Assembly (NCBI RefSeq): GCF_023073315.1
Contig: NZ_JADPJH010000034.1
Span: forward strand, 62,001 to 126,000
Length of the DNA stretch: 64,000 nt
DNA from: Bradyrhizobium sp. 1
GTDB lineage: Bacteria; Pseudomonadota; Alphaproteobacteria; Rhizobiales; Xanthobacteraceae
Direction: 5' to 3'
The translations under genes were made by a program, and so were the position numbers. Positions within the stretch are counted from its first letter, which is position 1. Each line of letters opens with the position of its first letter. Below the pieces are notes generated by a model. That model had not been told where the DNA came from, did no database searches, and saw only the letters and a list, made by a program, of their open reading frames with translations. Below are positions 17,229 to 26,196 of this stretch, piece by piece.

Positions 17229-18101
17229 TTACTGCGCCTCGGCGATCTTCGGTCCAGATGACAGCATCCGTGCGTTAGCCGCCAAGGGCCGCTTCGACGG
17301 CGATGCCGGGTCCGGCAAGCGGAAAGCGGCGTCGGCCGGCGCTCCCTGGAAAGGCCGGCGGGCCGCGCTTGCCGGGAGCACGATCACTTTCGCTCCGATT
17401 TTCACCCGCTCATACAGGTCAACGACGTCGTCATTGGTCAGCCGGATACAGCCGGACGAAACCTTCTTCCCGATCGTATCGGGGTTGTTGGTGCCGTGGA
17501 TGCGATATTCGGTCTCGCCCAGATACATCGCCCGGGCGCCGAGCGGGTTGCCGGGACCGCCTGCCATGAACCGCGGCAGATACGGCTGACGCCCAATCAT
17601 CTCTACGGGCGGATGCCAATCCGGCCATTCTGCTTTGCGGGCCACGCTCTGCTCACCGGACCATGTGAAACCTTCACGGCCAACACCGATGCCGTAGCGC
17701 AGCGCCTGCGTGTCGTTCAGAACGAAATAGAGAAATGTGTTTTTGGTATCGATGATCACGGTGCCCGGCGTCTGGCGGCTGGCGTAGTCGACCACCTGCC
17801 GGACAAGTGCGCCGGGGCCCTCAACGGCCTTTGGTGGTTCGACCAGAGGCGCCGGGGCCGGAATCGGAGCCGGCGCTGGCGCTACTGCATGAACCGGAGT
17901 TGCCACGTAGACCGGAGTTGACGATGCCTGTGCCTGGGCTTGGGCTTGGGACGCGGACGATTTTCGCACCGGTTGCACGCTCGCCGGCTGAGACAGCAAA
18001 CCGTACCCCAATGCGGCGACGGCCACGGCGCCAATTGCAACTCTCGCGGCCATCGGGATTGCGAGCGTCTCTGCCTTTCGACGTTTGGCCCGCTTGCTCA
18101 T
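17229..18101 (-). CDS. L,D-transpeptidase (YkuD domain)
   Basis: The 290-residue protein has a basic cytoplasmic start (MSKRAKRRKAE), one membrane span (about 17-37), a Gln/Ala and Pro/Ala linker (residues 50-95) and a YkuD catalytic domain. The active-site pattern is H202 in YRIHGTNNP and the nucleophile C218 in SSGCIRLTNDDV. Such enzymes form 3-3 cross-links in peptidoglycan or attach lipoproteins to it. The protein is anchored with its catalytic part in the periplasm. It lies beside the stress genes on the same strand but has a 127-nt gap of its own. Confidence 0.92.
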   Translation of the reverse strand: MSKRAKRRKAETLAIPMAARVAIGAVAVAALGYGLLSQPASVQPVRKSSASQAQAQAQASSTPVYVATPVHAVAPAPAPIPAPAPLVEPPKAVEGPGALVRQVVDYASRQTPGTVIIDTKNTFLYFVLNDTQALRYGIGVGREGFTWSGEQSVARKAEWPDWHPPVEMIGRQPYLPRFMAGGPGNPLGARAMYLGETEYRIHGTNNPDTIGKKVSSGCIRLTNDDVVDLYERVKIGAKVIVLPASAARRPFQGAPADAAFRLPDPASPSKRPLAANARMLSSGPKIAEAQ

Positions 18102-18242
18102 GTCTTGCCCCAGGTCACCATGCCCGAAGAGGTACCCAGCAAAATTTAAGAAACTTCGAAGCGATGTCGCTCGGACTGGAACTGCGGGGGGATGGTTAAT
18201 GGAAGTTGGAGTACGGCCGGCGCGTGTTCGTAAGCTGGCTCG

Positions 18243-20402
18243 TCACCTGCTCTTCGGTCTGATGGCGTCGACAGTTCCCTGGATGAAGGCCTGGAGCTTG
18301 GCGACGTCCCCTTCCTTCAACTTGCCGCTGAAATCGGGCATGCCCTGGTCGCGGAATGGACCGTGGAAGACGATGTTCCTGAGGTTGGTAATCACATCAG
18401 TGCCGACATAGCCGAGATTGACGATGTTGCCGCCGCGGTCGACGCCGGGCACGCCGTGGCAGGCTATGCAGGCCGCCGTGACGTAGATGTCCGCGCCTTC
18501 CTTTATATCCTTCGGATCGTACTTCACGCCCTGCAGCAGACCTTCGGTCTGATACTTGACGAACTCCGGCAGCTTCGCCGTGCCGCCGAGCGCGTATGTA
18601 TAGATCGTTCCCGGGTTCTGGTACTCGGTCGCGCGATGGGCAAGGCCGTAAGAGCCGCCCCAGCCGACCGCAATCGAGACGTATTGTTTGTCGTCGACCA
18701 TGTAGGTGCCGGCAGCCGCCACCGCGCCGGTGCCGGTCGGGATTTCCCACAGCCTGGTTCCTGTTGCAGCGTCATAAGCGACGAAGCGGCCATCCGCCGT
18801 CCCCTGGAAAACCAGATTGCCGGCTGTGGTCAGCGTACCGCCGTTCCATGGCGACACATGCTCGACCCGCCAGACTTCCTTTTGATGCACCGGATCCCAG
18901 GCGAGCAGACGTCCGAACGGGGTCGACTTCGGGGACGGGTTGAAAGCGAAGCCGAGATTTGCGCCCAACAAGGCCCCGGCCTTATTTGGCGCAACGGCAT
19001 TCTGCTTGAACGACTTTTCCGGCGTCAGATTGACCGGTAAGTGCTGCGCCGGAATGTAGACGAGGCCGGTCACGGGATTGAACGACATCGGCTGCCAATT
19101 GTGCGCTCCATCCGGTCCGGGAATGGACTCGTATTGATCTGCGTCGCGCGCAGCCGGCAGCTCGATCGGACGTCCCTTGGCGTCGTATCCCGTCGCCCAA
19201 TTCACTTCGACGAAATTCTTCGCCGAGATGAACTTGCCGTTGGTGCGATCGATGACGAAGAAGAAGCCGTTTTTCGGCGCGTGCAGGATCACCTTGCGCG
19301 GCACACCGTCGATCTCGATGTCGGCCAGGATCATCGGCTGGGTGGACGTGTAATCCCAGTTGTCGCCGGGCGTCTCCTGATAGTGCCAGATATACTGGCC
19401 CGTGTCGGCGTTGAGTGCGACGATCGAGGCGAGATAAAGATTGTCGCCGCCCGACGGACTGCGAAGCTTGCGATTCCAGGGACCGCCGTTTCCAGTACCG
19501 ACATAAACCATGTTCAGATCGGGATCGAACGTGATCGTGTCCCACGGCGTGCCACCACCGCCGTTGATCCAATATTTGCCCGAGGGATCCCAGGTCTTCG
19601 CCGCGACTGCCATCGAAGCGTCCTCGAATGGCTTCGATGGATCTCCGGGCACGGTGAACCAGCGCCAGAGTTGATGGCCCGTCTCGCCGTCGTACGCCGT
19701 GACATAGCCGCGCGCACCGTATTCGGCCCCGCTCTGGCCGATCACGACCTTGCCCTTGAAGACACGAGGCGCGCCGGTGATCGTGTAGGAATGCTGATGA
19801 TCGATCAGCGTGTCCTTTTCCCAGACCTTGGCCCCGGTCCCGGCATCGAGCGCGATCAGGCGTCCGTCATAGGCGGCGACGAAGACCTTGCCCTTGTAAA
19901 GGGCGAGGCCCCGGCTGACGGCGTCGCAGCACCCTCGATAGCCCTTTGAGCGGTCGACACCGGGATCGAACGACCAGATTTTTTTCCCGGTCCGCGCGTC
20001 GATGGCATGGACCACGCTCCAGGGCGCCGACTGATACATGATGCCATCGACGACGAGCGGCGTTGCCTCGATCCCGCGCGATGATTCGAGATTGTAACTC
20101 CAGACGAGCCCAAGATTCCCGACGTTGTCGGCGTTGATCTGATTGAGCTTGCTGAACCGCGTTTCGGCGTAGTCGAGGCCGACGGTCGGCCAATCCCAGG
20201 ATGTCTTGGTATTTGCTTTGATGAAGTCGCCGTCGACTCGCGAGATATTCGCCTTGATGCTATGAGGCTTCGCGTCGGCCCCGGTCTGCGCCCATGCACT
20301 GGAAGGAAGGGAAAGACCCAAGAGAGCAAGAACGAGGCTGATGTTAACGAGGCCGATCTTGCGGAAGGGAATTTGAATCTCGAATATTCTGGATCGTTCC
20401 AT
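18243..20402 (-). CDS. PQQ-dependent quinohaemoprotein alcohol dehydrogenase
   Basis: The 719-residue exported enzyme has a signal peptide (cleavage near AWAQ, residue 39), an eight-bladed quinoprotein propeller and a C-terminal cytochrome c domain. The vicinal Cys pair is at 158-159 (YRGCCDAV). The catalytic Asp is D350 in PGDNWDYTS. The haem site is CIACH at 645-649 with Met ligand M688 in GMPDFSG. Residue 352, two past the catalytic Asp, is Thr rather than Asp, which points to a calcium rather than lanthanide enzyme. It oxidises a periplasmic alcohol and passes electrons to cytochrome c or quinone. No PQQ biosynthesis gene is near. GAGGG lies about 7 nt before the ATG. Confidence 0.93.
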   Translation of the reverse strand: MERSRIFEIQIPFRKIGLVNISLVLALLGLSLPSSAWAQTGADAKPHSIKANISRVDGDFIKANTKTSWDWPTVGLDYAETRFSKLNQINADNVGNLGLVWSYNLESSRGIEATPLVVDGIMYQSAPWSVVHAIDARTGKKIWSFDPGVDRSKGYRGCCDAVSRGLALYKGKVFVAAYDGRLIALDAGTGAKVWEKDTLIDHQHSYTITGAPRVFKGKVVIGQSGAEYGARGYVTAYDGETGHQLWRWFTVPGDPSKPFEDASMAVAAKTWDPSGKYWINGGGGTPWDTITFDPDLNMVYVGTGNGGPWNRKLRSPSGGDNLYLASIVALNADTGQYIWHYQETPGDNWDYTSTQPMILADIEIDGVPRKVILHAPKNGFFFVIDRTNGKFISAKNFVEVNWATGYDAKGRPIELPAARDADQYESIPGPDGAHNWQPMSFNPVTGLVYIPAQHLPVNLTPEKSFKQNAVAPNKAGALLGANLGFAFNPSPKSTPFGRLLAWDPVHQKEVWRVEHVSPWNGGTLTTAGNLVFQGTADGRFVAYDAATGTRLWEIPTGTGAVAAAGTYMVDDKQYVSIAVGWGGSYGLAHRATEYQNPGTIYTYALGGTAKLPEFVKYQTEGLLQGVKYDPKDIKEGADIYVTAACIACHGVPGVDRGGNIVNLGYVGTDVITNLRNIVFHGPFRDQGMPDFSGKLKEGDVAKLQAFIQGTVDAIRPKSR

Positions 20403-20499
20403 TCCTTACCCTCTTCCGCGCACGTCGAGACCACGATGCGCGCGCATGCCTGCGCCCGCTTCCGTTGATATGAAGCGTCAAGCCTCCCTCGACGGTGCT

Positions 20500-20515
20500 A
20501 CTGAAGTATTTCAGT
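20500..20515. promoter_or_regulatory. Dyad upstream of the alcohol dehydrogenase
   Basis: ACTGAA-GTAT-TTCAGT is a perfect 6-bp inverted repeat about 98 nt before the dehydrogenase start. It could be an operator, perhaps for the LuxR-type protein encoded just upstream. This is inferred from symmetry alone. Confidence 0.35.
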
Positions 20516-20637
20516 CCTGACGTTCCGGATTGCAGTTGTAAGCAAGCGTCCTGCGCCGAACCGAAGGCGCCCCATATCCACAAGCGCAGCAAATTGCGCG
20601 GCGGGCCGCGGTCCGCTTTGCTCTCGGAAGCAGAGAC

Positions 20638-21426
20638 TTAGTTCAGGCTGCGCGGCCCTGCGAACAGGCGCAGCACGATCGCAAACAGCTCGCTCTGCGA
20701 GGAGATGCCGAGCCGCTGATAGGCGCGCTTGCGGTAGGTCAGGATCGAATGCAGGCTGATGCCGAGCGCTTGCGAGATCGCCTCGGAGCTGAAGCCAAGC
20801 ATGATGCGGCGGCAGACCTCATGCTCGCGCGGCGTCAGCGCGGAGAGTGGCGCGCGCGTCGCGAACAACGCGGCGAGGGACTGGTCGAGCGGCGCGGTCG
20901 CGGCCTGCTGGAAATGGCGCGCCACGCTGGCGCCGATCGCGGGCGCAATTGTCTGAAGCCGCGCACGCTCTGCATCGCCGAAGCAGCCCTGGGACGTGAC
21001 GCGGTAGAAATTGACGTAGAAGCAGGTGTCATCCACCCAGATCGCGGTGGCGCATTTGTCGACGATGTCAGAGTCCTTGAAGAAGATCTTGCGATAGCGC
21101 GCGCCGTACATGCGCGGGGCGAACGAGGGCAGCACGATCGGTGCGCTGGTTTCGGCCTCGAACAGCGCGTCACGATTGGGATCGGATTCGTGGAACTGGC
21201 CGGCGTAGGCCGCGCCAAGATCGGCGCCGGTCGGGATATTGCCGACATCGAGCAGGCAGCTTGCGGCACCCGTGCGCGTCAGTGCGAACACCATGCAATG
21301 GCCGACGCCGGCTTGCCGGCGTAGCGTGTCGATCAGCACTTTTGGGAAATCCGGGCGACCGATGGCGAGCACCGCCGGCGTGATGTCGCCGGCCGCCGGA
21401 TTCGAGGCCATCGCGTGGGGCCGCAT
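20638..21426 (-). CDS. LuxR-family transcriptional regulator
   Basis: This 262-residue regulator has a C-terminal LuxR helix-turn-helix (LTPREHEVCRRIMLGFSSEAISQALGI, then TYRKRAYQRLGIS, residues about 195-255). The N-terminal 190 residues show no receiver Asp pattern and no acyl-homoserine-lactone motif, so the input is unknown. GGAGG stands 7 nt before the ATG. It lies upstream of the alcohol dehydrogenase on the same strand, separated by 235 nt that contain a dyad, so local control of that gene is plausible. Confidence 0.85.
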   Translation of the reverse strand: MRPHAMASNPAAGDITPAVLAIGRPDFPKVLIDTLRRQAGVGHCMVFALTRTGAASCLLDVGNIPTGADLGAAYAGQFHESDPNRDALFEAETSAPIVLPSFAPRMYGARYRKIFFKDSDIVDKCATAIWVDDTCFYVNFYRVTSQGCFGDAERARLQTIAPAIGASVARHFQQAATAPLDQSLAALFATRAPLSALTPREHEVCRRIMLGFSSEAISQALGISLHSILTYRKRAYQRLGISSQSELFAIVLRLFAGPRSLN

Positions 21427-21513
21427 GGGTTTCCTCCGCCAAGGTTCTTTTGGCGGACGATATCAGCAAGGCGAGTTGGCAGGAAGCCGGCTAGGTCAGT
21501 GTATGCCGCTTCT

Positions 21514-21660
21514 GGGTCCCGGCTCTGCGAAGCAGCACTGCGTGCTGCATCGCGTCCGGGACACGAGAGTGTTGCTGGTCGATGCAGAAGATAGTCTCGT
21601 GCGCCGGACGCAGGGCAGCGCTTCTTCAGCGGTGCGCTGCTGAGCCGGGGCCCATGCCAG
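21514..21660. repeat. Dispersed repeat, family C copy 1
   Basis: GGGTCCCGGCTCTGCG, GCGTCCGGGACACGAG and GCCGGGGCCCATGCC recur in shuffled or inverted order at 46351-46490 and 47551-47678. All three copies are intergenic and rich in internal pairing. Confidence 0.7.
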
Positions 21661-21667
21661 ATGTAGC

Positions 21668-22873
21668 CTACCCCGCCACGGCCTTCGCCGGGGCAACGTT
21701 GACGGCGAGCTTGCCGTAACGGTCGTTGAAGGCTTCGGTGTCGATCTCTTCGAGCTTGATCTCGCCGCTCATCACGCCTTGCTTCCACTCCGCCTGCGCC
21801 GGATCGTTCTGGAACTCCGGCATCACCTCGCGGCCGAACAGCTCGAGCGATTCGCAGATGTGCTCGTGGCTGTTCTTGCCCGCTTGATTCAGCAGGATGA
21901 CCTGGTCGATGTGCGAGCTCTGGAAGCGCTTCAGCTTCTTGCGGATCGTCTCCGGCGAGCCGATCAGGCCGCCGCGCAGCGCCGCCTCCTGCGCCTCCGG
22001 GTTATCGCGCTTCCACTTGTTGTACTCGTCCCACATGTTGACGGTGTAGGGTGCGGGACGCTGGCGGTTCTGCGAGGCGCCGTAGAAGCGCAGCGCGAAC
22101 TGGAAGAAGGTGGCGCCGTCGGCACGCGCGCGGGCCTCTTCATCGGTCTTGGCGCACATGAAGAACGAGACCAGCGCCATGTTCGGGTTGATCTCGTAGT
22201 CGGCGAGCTTGTTCAGCCGCTTGGTCATGGCGTTGTAATAGGCGTGCACCCAGGCATGCGCGGCATCGGCGCTGACGAACTGGAAACCGAGCGCGCCAAA
22301 ACCGTGGCGGCCGGCGCGCTCGATGGTCGGCAGCTGCGAGCAGGCCATCCACAGCGGCGGATGCGGCTTCTGCACCGGCTTCGGCACGACGTTGCGCAAG
22401 GGAATGTCGAAATATTTGCCGTGGTGCTCACTGCCGGCGTCCTTGAACATCGGGAAGATCGCGGCGACGGCCTCCTCGAACACTTCCTTCTTGGTCTCCA
22501 TGTCGCGGCCGAACGGCGTGAGTTCGGTGATCGAGGCGCTCTCGCCCATGCCGAATTCGCAGCGGCCGTTGGAGAGCAGGTCGAGCACCGCGACGCGCTC
22601 GGCAACGCGCGCCGGATGATTGGTGGTGAGCTGGAGGATGCCGTGGCCGAGGCGGATGTTCTTGGTACGCTGGCTGGCAGCGGCGAGAAACGACTCCGGC
22701 GAGGGTGAGTGCGAATATTCTTCGAGGAAATGATGCTCGACGACCCAGGCGTGGTCGTAATTGAGCTTGTCGGCGAGTTCCATCTGCGAGAGCGCGTTCT
22801 GGTAGAGGTTGAGCTCGTCGCCGGCCACCCAGGGCCGTGGCAGCTGCAGCTCGTAGAAGATGCCGAACTTCAT
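21668..22873 (-). CDS. LLM-class flavin-dependent monooxygenase
   Basis: A 401-residue bacterial luciferase-like enzyme with a TIM barrel. MKFGIFYELQLPRPW is followed by HAWVVEHHFLEEYSHSPSP, RIRLGHGILQLTTNHP-type barrel strands and GMGESASITELTPFGRD. The later GLIGSPETIRKKLKRFQ is the usual flavin phosphate/C-terminal signature. Substrate and flavin-reductase partner are unknown. The upstream in-frame start at 22909 is rejected because GAGAGG lies 8 nt before ATG 22873. It is monocistronic between repeat C and the nap locus. Confidence 0.88.
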   Translation of the reverse strand: MKFGIFYELQLPRPWVAGDELNLYQNALSQMELADKLNYDHAWVVEHHFLEEYSHSPSPESFLAAASQRTKNIRLGHGILQLTTNHPARVAERVAVLDLLSNGRCEFGMGESASITELTPFGRDMETKKEVFEEAVAAIFPMFKDAGSEHHGKYFDIPLRNVVPKPVQKPHPPLWMACSQLPTIERAGRHGFGALGFQFVSADAAHAWVHAYYNAMTKRLNKLADYEINPNMALVSFFMCAKTDEEARARADGATFFQFALRFYGASQNRQRPAPYTVNMWDEYNKWKRDNPEAQEAALRGGLIGSPETIRKKLKRFQSSHIDQVILLNQAGKNSHEHICESLELFGREVMPEFQNDPAQAEWKQGVMSGEIKLEEIDTEAFNDRYGKLAVNVAPAKAVAG

Positions 22874-23038
22874 GACGACGCCTCTCCCGCTTATTGTTGT
22901 TGACGACATCTTAATGCGTGAGGCGCGGCTGTCTACGGAGCAGCAATTCCGTCGCGCGGGAGATCAATCTCTCGCCTGCAAACAGCGATGAAAGCCCGAT
23001 TCCGGCGCGCACGACGGGGGCGCGGCGAACTTGAGCGG

Positions 23039-23052
23039 TTGATCCAGATCAA
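23039..23052 (+). promoter_or_regulatory. FixK/FNR box upstream of napE
   Basis: TTGATCCAGATCAA is a perfect match to the FNR/FixK palindrome TTGAT-N4-ATCAA. It lies 88 nt before the napE ATG. In Bradyrhizobium, nap expression under low oxygen depends on the FixLJ-FixK2 cascade, so this is very likely the FixK2 target. Confidence 0.88.
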
Positions 23053-23139
23053 CGCGTTAGCGGCTCGAACGTATCAAAAGTACAGCAAGGCAACGGCCCG
23101 GATGCCGTCTCGATTCCCAACATTTCAGAGAGACGGAAC

Positions 23140-23325
23140 ATGTCGGCCCCTGACGAGGCGACTTCGCGCGTGCGCCGTAAGCGCATGGAGATTTTCGCGT
23201 TCCTGTTCCTGACCGCGGTCGTGATGCCCGTCCTCGCGGTCGGAACGGTCGGCTCTTACGGGCTCGGCGTCTGGATCTACCAGATGTTCGCCGGCCCGCC
23301 GGGTCCACCGACCTCCCCGCATTGA
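23140..23325 (+). CDS. napE: Periplasmic nitrate reductase accessory protein NapE
   Basis: This 61-residue protein has one membrane span (residues about 16-50, IFAFLFLTAVVMPVLAVGTV) after a charged start with RRKRME, and ends in GPPGPPTSPH. NapE is a small membrane component of nap operons whose exact role is unsettled. It is the first gene of napEDABC and follows the FixK box. Twenty-six nt separate it from napD. Confidence 0.88.
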   Translation: MSAPDEATSRVRRKRMEIFAFLFLTAVVMPVLAVGTVGSYGLGVWIYQMFAGPPGPPTSPH

Positions 23326-23351
23326 TCTCCTCATAGCGAAAGACAGGCATC

Positions 23352-23666
23352 ATGGCCCACATCTCACTCAACCGCCGTGCATTGATCACGGGACGGGTGC
23401 TCAGTGCCGACCGCGTCGTCTCCCCGCCCGGCTGCGAGATCGCCAGCATCATCGTGCAGGCGCGCCCCGAGCGTCTCGCCGCGCTGGAAGCCGCGATCAC
23501 AGCCCTTCCCGGCTGCGAGATTCACGGCCGCGATCCGCGCGGCAAGCTCGTGGTCGTGACCGAAGCGCCTGACGCCGGCAGCCTCGGCACCATGCTCAAC
23601 ACCATCCAGTCGCTGCCGGACGTCTATTCCGCAGCGCTCGTCTTCCACGCCATTGAAACCGCCTGA
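23352..23666 (+). CDS. napD: NapA maturation chaperone NapD
   Basis: NapD binds the twin-arginine leader of NapA in the cytoplasm and delays export until the cofactor is loaded. The 104-residue protein has the NapD core CEIASIIVQARPERLAALEA, LPGCEIHGRDPRGKLVVV and the SLPDVYSAALVFH end. It starts with the unusual ISLNRRALITG segment, typical of longer rhizobial NapD proteins. napA begins 16 nt downstream. Confidence 0.93.
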   Translation: MAHISLNRRALITGRVLSADRVVSPPGCEIASIIVQARPERLAALEAAITALPGCEIHGRDPRGKLVVVTEAPDAGSLGTMLNTIQSLPDVYSAALVFHAIETA

Positions 23667-23682
23667 GTCAGGAAGAGCCATC

Positions 23683-26196
23683 ATGACATCGCCAAAGCTC
23701 GACCGCCGCCAGATGCTGAAGCTCGAGGCCGCCGCCATCGCGATGGCCGCCGCGGGCATGCCGGCGCCGGCGCTCGCCGCCAATCTCGTCACCGAGCGCG
23801 ACACATCGGAATTGAAATGGGACAAGGCTGCCTGCCGCTTCTGCGGCACCGGCTGCTCCGTGATGGTCGCGACCAAGGACAACCGCGTCGTCGCCACCCA
23901 TGGCGACATCAAGGCCGAGGTCAATCGCGGCCTCAACTGCGTCAAGGGCTACTTCCTCTCCAAGATCATGTACGGCCACGACCGCCTGATGCAGCCGATG
24001 CTGCGCAAGACAGGCGGCAAATACGACAAGAACGGCGACTTCACGCCCATCACCTGGACCGAAGCCTTCGACATCATGGAAGTGAAGTGGAAGGAGACGC
24101 TGAAGAAGCGCGGGCCGAACGGCCTCGCCATGTTCGGCTCCGGTCAGTGGACGATCTGGGAAGGTTATGCCGCCTCGAAGCTCTACAAGGCCGGCTTCCG
24201 CACCAACAACATCGATCCCAATGCGCGGCACTGCATGGCATCCGCCGTCGCCGGCATGATGCGCACCTTCGGCATCGACGAGCCGGCCGGTTGCTATGAC
24301 GACATCGAGGCCACCGATGCCTTCGTGCTGTGGGGCTCCAACATGGCGGAGATGCACCCGATCCTGTGGACGCGCCTCGCCGACCGCCGGCTGTCCGCGC
24401 CGCATGTCCGCGTCGCCGTGCTCTCGACGTTCGAGCACCGCTCGTTCGACCTCGCCGACATCGGCATGATCTTCAAGCCGCAGACCGACCTCTACATCCT
24501 CAACGCGATCGCCCACCACATCATCAAGACCGGCCGGGTCAACAAGGACTTCGTTGCCGCACATACCATCTTCAGGCGCGGCCAGACCGACATCGGCTAC
24601 GGCCTGCGGCCCGAGCATCCGCTGCAAAAGAAGGCGACGGGCGCGGCCAAGGCCAACGATTCCACCGAGATGAGCTACGACGAGTACGTGAAGTTCATTT
24701 CGGACTACACGCTGGAGAAGGCCGCCGAGATGTCCGGCGTGCCACTGAACCGGCTGGAGGCGCTCGCCGAGCTCTACGCCGATCCCAAGACCAAAGTGGT
24801 CTCGTTTTGGACCATGGGCTTCAACCAGCACACCCGCGGCGTCTGGTGCAACAACCTCGTCTACAACATCCATCTTCTGACCGGAAAGATCGCCTCGCCC
24901 GGCAACAGCCCGTTCTCGCTGACCGGTCAGCCCTCGGCCTGCGGCACCGCGCGCGAGGTCGGCACCTTCTCGCACCGCCTGCCCGCCGACATGGTCGTGA
25001 CCAACAAGGAGCATCGCGACAAGGCCGAGCACCTCTGGCTGCTGCCCGAGGGCACCATTCCCGACAAGCCCGGCGCCCACGCCGTGCTGCAAAGCCGGAT
25101 GCTGAAGGACGGCCTGATCAACGCCTATTGGGTGCAGGTCAACAACAACCTCCAGGCCGGTCCCAACGCCAATGAGGAGACCTATCCGGGCTTCCGCAAT
25201 CCCGACAATTTCATCGTGGTCTCGGATGCCTATCCGTCGGTGACGGCACTCGCTGCCGATTTGATCCTGCCGACCGCGATGTGGGTGGAGAAGGAAGGCG
25301 CCTACGGCAATGCCGAGCGGCGCACGCAGTTCTGGCACCAGCTCGTCAAGGCGCCCGGCGAGGCCACGTCCGATCTCTGGCAGCTCATGGAATTCTCAAA
25401 GCGTTTCAAGATCGAGGAAGTCTGGCCGGAGGAACTGATCGCCAAGAAGCCGGAGGTTCGCGGCAAGACGCTGTTTGACGTGCTCTACCGGAACGGCCAG
25501 GTCGATAAATTCCCGACCTCCGAAATCGAGGACGGCTACGCCAACGAAGAATCCAAGGCATTCGGCTTCTACGTGCAGAAGGGGCTCTTTGAAGAATACG
25601 CCTCCTTCGGCCGCGGCCATGGCCATGACCTTGCGCCGTTCGAGAGCTATCACAAAGAGCGCGGCCTGCGCTGGCCCGTCGTCAACGGCCAAGAGACAAA
25701 GTGGCGTTTCCGTGAGGGCAGCGATCCCTACGTCAAGCAGGGCACCGACGTGCAGTTCTACGGCTATCCCGACGGCAAGGCGCGCATCTTCGCGCTGCCT
25801 TTCGAGCCCGCCGCGGAATCGCCCGACAACGACTATCCGTTCTGGCTCTCGACCGGCCGCGTGCTGGAGCACTGGCATTCCGGCACCATGACGCGCCGCG
25901 TGCCCGAGCTCTACAAGGCGTTCCCCGAGGCCGTCTGCTTCATGCATCCTGACGACGCATCGGAAGCGAAAATCCGGCGCGGCGACGAAGTGAAGGTGGA
26001 ATCCCGCCGCGGCTTCATCCGCGCCCGCGTCGAGACGCGCGGCCGCGACCGGCCGCCGCGTGGCCTGGTGTTCGTGCCGTGGTTCGACGAATCCAAGCTG
26101 ATCAACAAGGTGACGCTGGACGCTACTGATCCGATCTCGCTGCAGACCGACTACAAGAAATGCGCAGTGCGCATCGAGCGGGTGAACGTGTCATGA
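23683..26196 (+). CDS. napA: Periplasmic nitrate reductase catalytic subunit NapA
   Basis: NapA reduces nitrate to nitrite in the periplasm using a bis-MGD molybdenum cofactor and one 4Fe-4S cluster. The 837-residue precursor starts with a twin-arginine leader (LDRRQMLKLEAAAI) ending near ALAAN. Cluster ligands are C51, C54, C58 (CRFCGTGC) and C86 (GLNCVKGYF). The molybdenum ligand is C184 in NARHCMAS. Cofactor-domain motifs such as SPGNSPFSLTGQPSACGTAREVG are intact. ATG at 23683 follows AGGAAGAG and is preferred over an in-frame start ten codons earlier. It overlaps napB by 4 nt. Confidence 0.97.
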   Translation: MTSPKLDRRQMLKLEAAAIAMAAAGMPAPALAANLVTERDTSELKWDKAACRFCGTGCSVMVATKDNRVVATHGDIKAEVNRGLNCVKGYFLSKIMYGHDRLMQPMLRKTGGKYDKNGDFTPITWTEAFDIMEVKWKETLKKRGPNGLAMFGSGQWTIWEGYAASKLYKAGFRTNNIDPNARHCMASAVAGMMRTFGIDEPAGCYDDIEATDAFVLWGSNMAEMHPILWTRLADRRLSAPHVRVAVLSTFEHRSFDLADIGMIFKPQTDLYILNAIAHHIIKTGRVNKDFVAAHTIFRRGQTDIGYGLRPEHPLQKKATGAAKANDSTEMSYDEYVKFISDYTLEKAAEMSGVPLNRLEALAELYADPKTKVVSFWTMGFNQHTRGVWCNNLVYNIHLLTGKIASPGNSPFSLTGQPSACGTAREVGTFSHRLPADMVVTNKEHRDKAEHLWLLPEGTIPDKPGAHAVLQSRMLKDGLINAYWVQVNNNLQAGPNANEETYPGFRNPDNFIVVSDAYPSVTALAADLILPTAMWVEKEGAYGNAERRTQFWHQLVKAPGEATSDLWQLMEFSKRFKIEEVWPEELIAKKPEVRGKTLFDVLYRNGQVDKFPTSEIEDGYANEESKAFGFYVQKGLFEEYASFGRGHGHDLAPFESYHKERGLRWPVVNGQETKWRFREGSDPYVKQGTDVQFYGYPDGKARIFALPFEPAAESPDNDYPFWLSTGRVLEHWHSGTMTRRVPELYKAFPEAVCFMHPDDASEAKIRRGDEVKVESRRGFIRARVETRGRDRPPRGLVFVPWFDESKLINKVTLDATDPISLQTDYKKCAVRIERVNVS

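Noticed and set aside
22988..23212. A 74-codon frame overlapping the FixK box and the napE start
   Set aside because: It crosses the regulatory site, overlaps napE in another frame and has no ribosome site.
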